From contig WOZC01000024.1 of the NCBI GenBank assembly GCA_011620465.1, forward strand, positions 1 through 6,489: a DNA stretch of 6,489 nt, given 5' to 3'. This document shows positions 1 to 5,779 of the stretch, one piece after another (within the stretch, counting starts at the first letter, position 1; every line of letters starts with the position of its first letter). The notes under the pieces were generated by a model. It searched no databases and was not told where the DNA came from. It worked only from the letters and a program-made list of their open reading frames with translations. The position numbers and the translations under genes were made by a program. The stretch is from Anaerolineaceae bacterium. GTDB taxonomy: Bacteria; Chloroflexota; Anaerolineae; Anaerolineales; Anaerolineaceae.

Positions 1-20
1 CGTTCAAGGAGATCATTCAT
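1..20 (-). CDS. Possible 5' end of a leftward gene running off the window
   Basis: Read on the minus strand, an ATG at 20-18 opens a frame coding MNDLLE followed by a partial codon before the window ends. The only support is its position: a TGGTACAAT extended -10 box ends 9 bases upstream, an arrangement like that of holB. There is no Shine-Dalgarno sequence, so the transcript would be almost leaderless. Six residues are far too few to name a product. A second ATG at 16-14 in another frame is an alternative, and the stretch may equally be non-coding. Confidence 0.25.
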
Positions 21-29
21 AGCAAGCGA

Positions 30-38
30 ATTGTACCA
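30..38 (-). promoter_or_regulatory. Candidate extended -10 promoter box, leftward
   Basis: The minus strand reads TGGTACAAT, which is a TACAAT -10 hexamer preceded by a TGn extension. The hexamer at the usual -35 distance (TCGCTA, about 53-58) is poor, so the extended -10 would have to carry recognition. The predicted transcription start falls within a few bases of the ATG at 20-18. The call rests on sequence pattern alone. Confidence 0.35.
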
Positions 39-80
39 AATGGATTCAAGAGTAGCGAAGAGGCTTGACCCCTTCCGTGA

Positions 81-120
81 TGTCGTTATAAATGGAACGG
101 GAAAAGCTCGTCCCACGACA
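81..120. repeat. Imperfect inverted repeat (palindromic unit A)
   Basis: TGTCGT at 81-86 and GGAACG at 94-99 pair with the contiguous right arm CGTCCCACGACA at 109-120. The outer six pairs are perfect. The inner six pairs include one G-U type pair. The left arm carries a 7-base unpaired insert (87-93), and the loop is 9 bases (100-108). It lies in non-coding DNA beyond the chrA 3' end, next to two other palindromic units, which suggests a small dispersed intergenic repeat of the REP type. Whether copies occur elsewhere in the genome cannot be seen here. Confidence 0.5.
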
Positions 121-130
121 GCCGAGGAGG

Positions 131-186
131 CGGAATGGCACAAGTGTAAACAATCATGATCTTGACAACAAGGCCATTCCCTACGA
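131..186. repeat. REP-like palindromic unit B, interrupted by an insertion
   Basis: The outer arms are CGGAATGG (131-138) and CCATTCCCTACGA (174-186); GGAATGG at 132-138 pairs perfectly with CCATTCC at 174-180. If bases 145-172 are removed, the remaining 28 bases match unit C (205-232) at 25 of 28 positions. Units B and C are therefore tandem copies of one 28-bp element separated by 18 bases, and unit B carries a single 28-bp insertion in its loop. This similarity is read directly from the sequence; the REP-like label is an inference. Confidence 0.7.
145..172. other. 28-bp insertion within repeat unit B, ending in a CAAG duplication
   Basis: The segment is absent from the sister unit C. CAAG at 141-144 is repeated at 169-172, so the insertion can be read as 24 new bases (145-168) flanked by a 4-bp direct repeat, as a target-site duplication or a slippage event would leave. 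The inserted bases include an 8-bp palindrome, ATCATGAT, at 153-160. The segment is too short to encode anything, and its origin is unknown. The alternative is that unit C lost these bases by recombination between the CAAG copies. Confidence 0.5.
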
Positions 187-204
187 TGGTTGCTTTCGAA
201 GAAT

Positions 205-232
205 CGGAATGGTCCAAGACCATTCCCTACGA
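205..232. repeat. REP-like palindromic unit C overlapping the chrA stop codon
   Basis: GGAATGGTC at 206-214 and GACCATTCC at 218-226 form a perfect 9-bp stem around a 3-base loop (215-217), followed by CTACGA. The 13-base run CCATTCCCTACGA at 220-232 is identical to 174-186 in unit B. On the minus strand the run reads TCGTAGGG and so forth, and its TAG at 229-227 is the chrA stop codon, with the preceding TCG its last sense codon. There is no T-tract after the stem in the chrA direction, so it is not a classical rho-independent terminator. It could protect the mRNA 3' end. Confidence 0.7.
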
Positions 233-1483
233 GACTATCAGAATTCTCAAAATGCCCAAAACAAAGCCGGCGAGGACAAGGACGTATGGCTGAGCTTTGG
301 TGAAAAGTAAGACTGCCAGTCCAGCGATCAGTGCCAAAACAGTCCACACATCAACCAATGCGTTTTTTGCCAGGCTGAAACAGACAAACAGGATCAAGGC
401 AACCACAGCTGGGTTGACTCCTTTGAGGAAACTGCTGGCGAGATGGTTTTCGCGCATTTTCTTTACCAGGGGTGCTGTAGCAGCGACGATCAGGAAAGAG
501 GGCAAAAAGACGCCAACTGTCGCGGCGGTAGCACCGCTAAAACCGCCGGCAATATAACCAACAAAGGTGCTGGCTGAGAGCACAGGCCCCGGCGTGATCT
601 GCCCCAGCGCGATCGAATCGGTCAACTGTTGCGTGGTGAGCCAGCCAAAACGATTTACAACATCCTTTTCAATCAATGCAAACAAAACCAGGGAGGAACC
701 AAACAAAACAGAACCGGTTCGGAAAAAGTAGATAAATATGTTCCAAAAAGTTTCTTTTCCCTGCTCGGCAACCTTGCCAAAAAATTCGGCAACAGCGGGA
801 AGAGGAAGAAAAGCCAGGAGCAACTGGATTGGTGGCATGTCATTTTCCCGTTTGACCAGGACGTGGTGCAAGAGGATGCCCACCAATCCACCGCCGATCA
901 GAATAATTGTTTCGTTGATCCCCAAGAGCTTCGCGCCTACCGCCAATGCGAAAATTAGTATCTGTTTCCAGTCATTGATACTGGTTTTCCCGATGAGCCA
1001 GGTCGTTTCAAGCACGATCGCCAGCACCAAGGGGTTAAGCAGGTAAAAGATGCCTTCAATTTGCGGTAAACTGCCATAGGTCACATAGATCCAGGCGAAA
1101 AGCAGGCTGAAAAGAAAGGCGGGACCGATAAAGCCAAATCCTGCTACGATCAAACCGGGATAGCCGGCACGCACATACCCAACATGAAAGCAAGTTTCGC
1201 TCGCGTTTGGACCAGGGATCAGGTTTGCGGCAGAAATCAAGTCCAAAAAGTGCTCTTCGGTAACCCATTTCTTCTTGCGTACGAACTCATTTTCCATCAT
1301 GGCGATGTGCGCAGTGGGGGCTCCAAAACTGGTCAGCCCAATTTTCAATGTGACCAAAAACAATTCCAGCAAGCGGGTTTTTAGAGGTGATTCTTGAGTC
1401 TTGGCAGCATCGAGCTCAGCGCCAGGTAATGGGGCACTTTCTGCTGGTGGAAGCTCAGGAGTATGCTGTTCCTCGTTCATCAT
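227..1483 (-). CDS. chrA: Chromate transporter family protein ChrA, two-domain form
   Basis: This is a 418-residue integral membrane protein of the CHR (chromate ion transporter) family, long form with two homologous halves. The N-terminal half has TSFGAPTAHIAMMENEFVR at 51-69, W73 and LIPGPNASE at 88-96. The C-terminal half repeats the pattern with a GSVLFGSS segment at 257-264, a WLTTQQL segment at 281-287 and LGQITPGPVLS at 293-303. Between and after these motifs are many hydrophobic stretches, consistent with about ten or more membrane spans. Known members export chromate, but many homologues are untested and other oxyanions are possible. Residues 1-35 form a polar, proline- and glutamate-rich tail not typical of the family core. 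The start ATG overlaps the holB stop as ATGA, with no clear Shine-Dalgarno sequence, which suggests translational coupling; the adjacent ATG at 1480-1478 is an alternative. The stop codon lies inside a palindromic repeat. Confidence 0.92.
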   Translation of the reverse strand: MMNEEQHTPELPPAESAPLPGAELDAAKTQESPLKTRLLELFLVTLKIGLTSFGAPTAHIAMMENEFVRKKKWVTEEHFLDLISAANLIPGPNASETCFHVGYVRAGYPGLIVAGFGFIGPAFLFSLLFAWIYVTYGSLPQIEGIFYLLNPLVLAIVLETTWLIGKTSINDWKQILIFALAVGAKLLGINETIILIGGGLVGILLHHVLVKRENDMPPIQLLLAFLPLPAVAEFFGKVAEQGKETFWNIFIYFFRTGSVLFGSSLVLFALIEKDVVNRFGWLTTQQLTDSIALGQITPGPVLSASTFVGYIAGGFSGATAATVGVFLPSFLIVAATAPLVKKMRENHLASSFLKGVNPAVVALILFVCFSLAKNALVDVWTVLALIAGLAVLLFTKAQPYVLVLAGFVLGILRILIVS

Positions 1484-2487
1484 GCAACCATGAGCAGCGG
1501 CAGTGCCAGGATCAGGTTCTCGATCACCAGGCGCGGATTGAGGTTGGCATCCAGGTTTACCAGGGCATTTTCGTGATCTTTGAGAATTTTCTCAATTTGC
1601 CTGGAAGGAATTAGTTGGGCTGTTTCGAAGATGCGCTGCTCTTGGTCGATATTGACCAACGGGATGTCAGCCCCTTCACGGCGGATCATCACATCCCGCC
1701 AGAAGGTCAGCCAGGTGGCGATCAGAAAGCCAAATTGCTCACGGGAAGTCCCTTTGCGCTGTTGCAGTCTTTCGACATATTGCAGTCGTTCGCGGAGGCG
1801 GCTGTTGAGCAGATCGCCCAGGTCTGTAAGCGCTTCGTCGTAGGCGTCCAATAGATCCTGATCGCTATTGAAGCTTAGAGCAGTGCCAACTCGCCCACCA
1901 GCAAGATGGGCAAGGCGTTTTGCCCTGGCAGGGCTGAGTGCAATTTCATCGCGCAAGTAACTTTCAAGCGTCGTAATAGATGAAGGGCGCAAGCGGAGCA
2001 CCTCACAACGAGAAGCAATCGTTTCAAGCAGACTTTCTTTGGCATCTGCGGTCAAAATAAGGAGCGCCCTGGAAGGCGGTTCTTCCAGTGATTTTAACAG
2101 CGCGTTGGAGGCACCGATGGTGGCATGCTGGAAGTCAGGGATGAGCACCATGCGGAAAGGTGACTGGTAAGGCGCGAGTGCCAATGTCTGCTGCATTTCA
2201 CGGATCTGATCGATCTTTAAGTCTTTACTGCCTTCAACCACTCGCACAATCAGCAAGTCTGGATAGCGCTGCTCATCGATTTGCCGGCAAGCCAGGCATT
2301 TACCGCAAAACTCACCTTCAGCCGGGGGATTCTGGCAATTAAGTGCTTTCGCAAAAGCCAGTGCCAGAGTTTCTCTGCCGACACCATCAGGACCTGTGAT
2401 CAGGTAGGCATGGCGGGTTTTTCCAGGTTTGGCGTGGTTATTGAGAAAGTTGATGGCAGTTTCATGACCAAGGATGTTCCATTGCAT
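1480..2487 (-). CDS. holB: DNA polymerase III delta' subunit (clamp loader)
   Basis: This 335-residue protein belongs to the clamp-loader AAA+ family; delta' is the stator of the complex that loads the beta sliding clamp. The N-terminus MQWNILGHE followed by HAYLITGP (26-33) is a typical delta' opening and fixes the start. The P-loop at 32-40 reads GPDGVGRET, with Arg where an active ATPase has Lys. Four cysteines (C51, C61, C64, C67; spacing 9, 2, 2) form the family's zinc module. The Walker B area (113-118, VMLIPDF-like) lacks the acidic pair, NALLKSLEEPP is at 128-138, and the SRC arginine-finger motif is at 159-161. LAGGRVGTAL at 195-204 matches the sensor 2 area. The loss of P-loop Lys and Walker B acids suggests ATP hydrolysis is left to the gamma/tau subunits. 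DnaX (gamma/tau) is the main alternative, but the length and motifs favour delta'. It is first in the operon; chrA follows with a 4-bp overlap. Confidence 0.93.
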   Translation of the reverse strand: MQWNILGHETAINFLNNHAKPGKTRHAYLITGPDGVGRETLALAFAKALNCQNPPAEGEFCGKCLACRQIDEQRYPDLLIVRVVEGSKDLKIDQIREMQQTLALAPYQSPFRMVLIPDFQHATIGASNALLKSLEEPPSRALLILTADAKESLLETIASRCEVLRLRPSSITTLESYLRDEIALSPARAKRLAHLAGGRVGTALSFNSDQDLLDAYDEALTDLGDLLNSRLRERLQYVERLQQRKGTSREQFGFLIATWLTFWRDVMIRREGADIPLVNIDQEQRIFETAQLIPSRQIEKILKDHENALVNLDANLNPRLVIENLILALPLLMVA

Positions 2488-2493
2488 GCTTGG

Positions 2494-2499
2494 ATTTTA
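2494..2499 (-). promoter_or_regulatory. Candidate -10 box for the holB-chrA operon
   Basis: The minus strand reads TAAAAT here, ending 6 bases before the holB ATG. A start of transcription 6-7 bases after the box would fall on the ATG itself, giving a leaderless mRNA. That fits the lack of any Shine-Dalgarno sequence ahead of holB. The -35 region near 2517-2523 is weak (TGGAAC at 18-base spacing). Confidence 0.45.
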
Positions 2500-2523
2500 A
2501 CACGTAATAGACAGCCAGTTCCA

Positions 2524-2539
2524 GGTTTCCATGGAAACC
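2524..2539. promoter_or_regulatory. Perfect 16-bp palindrome, operator-like
   Basis: GGTTTCCATGGAAACC is its own reverse complement with no spacer. It lies immediately upstream of the weak -35 position for holB and more than 200 bases upstream of the ATPase promoter. A dimeric transcription factor binding site is possible, with the position suiting an activator of holB-chrA. No regulator gene is present in the window, so the partner is unknown, and the palindrome could instead be part of a dispersed repeat. Confidence 0.45.
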
Positions 2540-2547
2540 AGCAAACC

Positions 2548-2564
2548 GGTATAGCAGGGATACC
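2548..2564. repeat. Short inverted repeat GGTAT-N7-ATACC
   Basis: GGTAT at 2548-2552 is matched by ATACC at 2560-2564 around a 7-base spacer, giving two half-sites whose centres are about 12 bases apart. It sits 8 bases from the 16-bp palindrome, in the divergent intergenic region. A five-base arm is short enough to arise by chance, so the operator reading is weak. The rest of this intergenic stretch, about 2565-2710, shows only AT-rich DNA with no convincing gene or RNA. Confidence 0.25.
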
Positions 2565-2735
2565 TGGCGTTTTCAGCCTAAGTTTTCAAAATGGGAATGG
2601 TGATGTTCGAAGGAAGCTGAAAGGCATTATCCTGAATTCTTTTTTTGGGAAAACGATTAAAATATTACGAGCCTATCGATTATGATGGGTTTGTTCTATC
2701 ATGTACCCGCCTCAATAACAAGCACTTAAATGCCT

Positions 2736-2741
2736 TATAAT
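2736..2741 (+). promoter_or_regulatory. Consensus -10 box for the P-type ATPase gene
   Basis: TATAAT is a perfect -10 hexamer in AT-rich DNA. The expected start of transcription is near 2748, giving a leader of about 28 bases that contains the ribosome binding site. The -35 region is poor (TCAATA at 2712-2717 with an 18-base spacer), so the box could rely on an activator or be moderately weak. Confidence 0.55.
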
Positions 2742-2759
2742 TAAGCGGTCTTTAAATTT

Positions 2760-2765
2760 TAGGAG
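2760..2765 (+). promoter_or_regulatory. Ribosome binding site of the P-type ATPase gene
   Basis: TAGGAG lies 10 bases before the ATG at 2776, slightly further than usual but a clear Shine-Dalgarno sequence. It supports this ATG as the start, and it contrasts with holB, chrA and the left-edge candidate gene, none of which has one. Confidence 0.6.
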
Positions 2766-2775
2766 TTGATAATCT

Positions 2776-5655
2776 ATGAGTGAACAACCAAATGTAATAA
2801 TCAAGAATGCTGAAGATGTCCTCAACGTCTCCTGGCATGCTCTCCAGGCAGACCAAGTGCTCGAAAGCCTGGCTGTACCCATCGAGACGGGTTTGAGCGA
2901 AAACGAGGCAAAAGCGCGGCTTGAAAAGTTCGGTTACAACGAGCTGGAAGAACAAGCCGGCAGAACATTCCTGCAAAAGTTGTGGGAGCAAATCAACAGC
3001 TTCGTGATCTGGCTGCTCATTGGCGCTGCAATCATTTCTGCTGTTCTTGGAGATTGGGTGGAAGCTGGCGCGATCCTTTTGATCGTGGTACTGAACGCCA
3101 TCATGGGCCTTATCCAGGAATCCCGTGCCGAAGCTTCGCTGGCAGCACTGAAGAAGATGGCTGCTCCAGAAGCACAGGTTTTACGTGGTGGTCACCGCAT
3201 CATGGTGCCGTCGCGTGAGCTGGTACCTGGAGATATCGTTTTCATCGAAGCAGGTAATTTTATTCCTGCAGACATCCGTCTCCTGGATGCCGTCAATTTG
3301 AGTATTGATGAAGCCTCCCTGACAGGAGAATCAGTTCCCGCAAAGAAAAATGCTGAAAGCAACCTGCAGGCTGACATTCCCTTGGGTGACAGGGAGAATA
3401 CAGCTTTTTCGGGCACCACGGTCAGCTATGGACGCGGAAAAGGTGTCGTCATCAGTACAGGGATGCATACGCAACTCGGTCTGATCGCCACCATGCTCCA
3501 GTCGGTAGAACAAGAGCAAACCCCCTTGCAGAAGCGGCTCGACCAGTTAGGCAAGACCCTTGGTATTGCAGCCCTGATTGTTTGTGGGCTTGTTTTTGCC
3601 ATCGGAGTATTTCGTGTTCTGAACCAGGAGATGATCCCATTCGGCTCGGCGCAATTCTGGGATGAAGCCCTGGCCCTGTTCATGGTTGCGGTTTCGCTGG
3701 CTATTGCAGCCGTCCCTGAAGGACTACCTGCGGTAGTTACTATCAGCCTGGCTGGCGGCATGCGGGAAATGGTGAGCCGCCACGCGCTCATTCGAAGGCT
3801 TTCTTCGGTTGAGACCCTCGGTTCTGTCACTACGATTTGTACAGATAAAACAGGCACTCTGACCCAAAATCAGATGACTGTCACCAAACTTTGGGTAGAT
3901 AATCAATTTATTGATATCACTGGCATTGGTTACGAACCGGTGGGAGATTTTAAAGTAAACGGCGAAACAGTCGACCTGACGCGTTATCCAGCGGCTCGTA
4001 CAACCCTTTGGGTTGGCACCATCAACAACGATGCGCAACTCGAAGCAGCCGGTGAGAGCGAAGGTAAGGTTTCATACCGAATGGTTGGTGATCCTACTGA
4101 AGGATCTATCCTGGTGGCTGCCCTCAAGGCTGGTGCCGCTGCCAACGTTGTCAATCAAAACTACCCCCGCAAGCAGGAGATCCCCTTCGATTCCACCCGC
4201 AAGCGCATGGTAACAATTCATAACATTCTTAACCCAGGTCACGGCGATATTTCTCCTTATGTGACCGATGAAAAGACCAATTGGTACACCATTGCAGTCA
4301 AAGGTGCTCCGGATGTAGTACTGGACCTCTGCCGCTGCAAATCGGACATGCATAACAACCCGGTCGAGCTGACCCAGGAAATGCGCGAGGAGATTCTGGC
4401 AGCCAACAACGAAATGACCAGCCATGCTCTCCGTGTTCTGGGCGTCGCCTATCGCCCGGTTCCCGAGATGCCAACTGATTTGAGCGCTGAAAACCTCGAA
4501 AAAGACCTGATTTTTGTAGGCCTGATCGGTATGATCGATCCCTCCAGACCAGAAGTGAAACCCGCCCTCAAGGAAGCCCAGGATGCCGGTATTCGTTCTG
4601 TTATGATCACGGGTGACTTCCCCAACACCGCTAAGGCAATTGCCGAGGATATCGGTCTGCTGAGACCTGGTCACCAGGTGTTGACTGGCGCCGATATCGA
4701 AGATTCGACTGAAGAAGAAATGCGGGAGATCGTGAAGATCACCGATGTTTACGCCCGTGTCAGCCCTGAACACAAAATGAAGATCGTTGATGCCTTGCGC
4801 GGTAACGGCGAAGTTGTGGCAATGACTGGTGACGGCGTCAACGACGCTCCAGCTATTAAACGCGCAGACATTGGCGTTGCCATGGGCATCACCGGAACAG
4901 ACGTGGCTAAAGAAACCGCTGATATGGTCCTGACCGATGACAATTACGCATCCATCGTTTCCGTCGTTGAGCAGGGTCGTATCATTTACAGTAATATCCG
5001 CAAATTTGTCTACTACCTGATCTCCTGTAATATTGCCGAGATCATGATCATCTTCCTGGCAATTTTACTGAACTGGCACACCCCCCTGGCTCCGATCCAA
5101 TTGCTTTGGCTGAATTTGGTCACCGATGGCGCACCTGCCCTGGCATTGGGAACTGAGAAGGGTGATCCTGATATTATGGAGCATCCGCCCCGGCCTTCGA
5201 GTGAACCGATCATCAACCGCTTTATGGTCAGAGGCATTATCGTTCAGACCATTGCCATCACTGGCGCAACCCTGGGTGCCTTTTTCCTGGGAGGCGGCGC
5301 ATTGAAGGGCTCTACAGAAGAAGCGCGCATTTTGTCTGAAACCTTCGCTTTTGTGACCCTTTCGCTCTCAGAGCTTTTCCGGGCTTACACTGCTCGTTCT
5401 GAGTACTATCCTCTGACCAAGATTGGCATCTTCTCCAGCAGGAACATGAACTTGGCTGTGCTGGTTTCCGTAATATTGGTTCTGTTGGTGGTCTATGTAC
5501 CTTTCCTGCAAGGAGTTTTTGACACTGTAGCACTGCGCTGGGTTGATTGGGCTGAAATCTTACCGCTGGTGCTGATTCCGTCCATAGCTGCTGAAATTAT
5601 GAAAGCAATCACCTATAGGAAGAATAAAAAAGAGCGGGCTGCCGCAAACGCTTAA
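2776..5655 (+). CDS. Type IIA P-type ATPase, probable Ca2+-transporting
   Basis: This complete 959-residue ion pump uses ATP to export a cation across the cytoplasmic membrane. A cation-ATPase N-terminal domain covers about 15-85. The actuator domain carries TGES at 183-186, and M4 has VPEGLP at 313-318. The phosphorylated aspartate is D357 in DKTGT. The nucleotide-binding domain has F471 and KGAPD at 509-513. The hinge and phosphorylation domain have TGD at 612-614 and TGDGVNDAP at 685-693. About ten membrane spans fit: M1-M2 near 72-113, M3-M4 near 260-325, and M5-M10 from about 736 to 945. Ion-site residues match SERCA: E315 (E309), N752 and E755 (N768, E771), N780, T783 and D784 (N796, T799, D800), and E866 (E908). 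This favours Ca2+ over Na+/K+ or Mn2+ and suggests two Ca2+ sites. The basic C-terminus, RKNKKER at 948-954, is short and shows no calmodulin-type extension. The gene stands alone, with its own promoter and terminator. Confidence 0.95.
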   Translation: MSEQPNVIIKNAEDVLNVSWHALQADQVLESLAVPIETGLSENEAKARLEKFGYNELEEQAGRTFLQKLWEQINSFVIWLLIGAAIISAVLGDWVEAGAILLIVVLNAIMGLIQESRAEASLAALKKMAAPEAQVLRGGHRIMVPSRELVPGDIVFIEAGNFIPADIRLLDAVNLSIDEASLTGESVPAKKNAESNLQADIPLGDRENTAFSGTTVSYGRGKGVVISTGMHTQLGLIATMLQSVEQEQTPLQKRLDQLGKTLGIAALIVCGLVFAIGVFRVLNQEMIPFGSAQFWDEALALFMVAVSLAIAAVPEGLPAVVTISLAGGMREMVSRHALIRRLSSVETLGSVTTICTDKTGTLTQNQMTVTKLWVDNQFIDITGIGYEPVGDFKVNGETVDLTRYPAARTTLWVGTINNDAQLEAAGESEGKVSYRMVGDPTEGSILVAALKAGAAANVVNQNYPRKQEIPFDSTRKRMVTIHNILNPGHGDISPYVTDEKTNWYTIAVKGAPDVVLDLCRCKSDMHNNPVELTQEMREEILAANNEMTSHALRVLGVAYRPVPEMPTDLSAENLEKDLIFVGLIGMIDPSRPEVKPALKEAQDAGIRSVMITGDFPNTAKAIAEDIGLLRPGHQVLTGADIEDSTEEEMREIVKITDVYARVSPEHKMKIVDALRGNGEVVAMTGDGVNDAPAIKRADIGVAMGITGTDVAKETADMVLTDDNYASIVSVVEQGRIIYSNIRKFVYYLISCNIAEIMIIFLAILLNWHTPLAPIQLLWLNLVTDGAPALALGTEKGDPDIMEHPPRPSSEPIINRFMVRGIIVQTIAITGATLGAFFLGGGALKGSTEEARILSETFAFVTLSLSELFRAYTARSEYYPLTKIGIFSSRNMNLAVLVSVILVLLVVYVPFLQGVFDTVALRWVDWAEILPLVLIPSIAAEIMKAITYRKNKKERAAANA

Positions 5656-5671
5656 CTACTAATGTACGAAC

Positions 5672-5703
5672 AAAGAGCTCCAATCCAAAGGGGCTCTTTT
5701 TTT
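5672..5703 (+). terminator. Rho-independent terminator of the ATPase gene
   Basis: AAAGAGCTCC at 5672-5681 pairs with GGGGCTCTTT at 5690-5699 (ten pairs, one of them G-U) around an 8-base loop. The right arm runs into seven T residues (5697-5703). It begins 17 bases after the ATPase stop codon. The left arm begins with three A residues, so it could also weakly stop the convergent gene, which ends at 5780, though there the T-run is only three bases. Confidence 0.9.
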
Positions 5704-5779
5704 GGTTGACAGCAGGGGGATGCTGCTTAGAACTTTTTTAATGGATTTGTGGTTTTTGAAAGTGGAGAGGGCGGTTACA

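Noticed and set aside
3..68. Plus-strand open frame ending in TGA that could be the C-terminus of a gene entering from the left (ends with PNGFKSSEEA)
   Set aside because: Only 21 codons are visible, with no recognisable motif and no terminator after it. It conflicts with the minus-strand promoter-like box, and neither reading can be proven from this window.
1..159. Plus-strand frame 1, open from the window edge to a TGA at 157-159
   Set aside because: It runs through the inverted repeat at 81-120 and into the interrupted unit B, and its composition does not resemble the real genes here.
92..310. 72-residue plus-strand open frame
   Set aside because: It crosses all the repeat units and the antisense of the chrA 3' end. 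It has no ribosome binding site and no family resemblance.
611..618. TGDF in the ATPase in place of the TGDH seen in some bacterial pumps, considered as a missing key residue
   Set aside because: The residue after TGD varies among characterised type II pumps (Asn, Ser and His occur), so Phe is not evidence of inactivity. Coordinates here are protein residues, corresponding to about 4606-4629 in the window.
2640..2646. T-run in the divergent intergenic region, considered as a terminator tail
   Set aside because: No stable stem precedes it, and no rightward gene ends there.
3426..3857. 143-residue minus-strand open frame inside the ATPase gene
   Set aside because: It is antisense to the actuator, M4 and phosphorylation-site region, with a low-complexity, Ser/Thr/Arg-rich composition typical of a shadow frame.
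4072..4773. 233-residue minus-strand open frame inside the ATPase gene
   Set aside because: It lies wholly antisense to conserved parts of the ATPase (nucleotide-binding and phosphorylation domains), has no recognisable domain, and is a shadow of strong coding bias on the other strand.
5711..5727. AGCAG-N7-CTGCT hairpin after the ATPase terminator, considered as a second terminator
   Set aside because: It has only five pairs, and no T-run follows directly on either strand.
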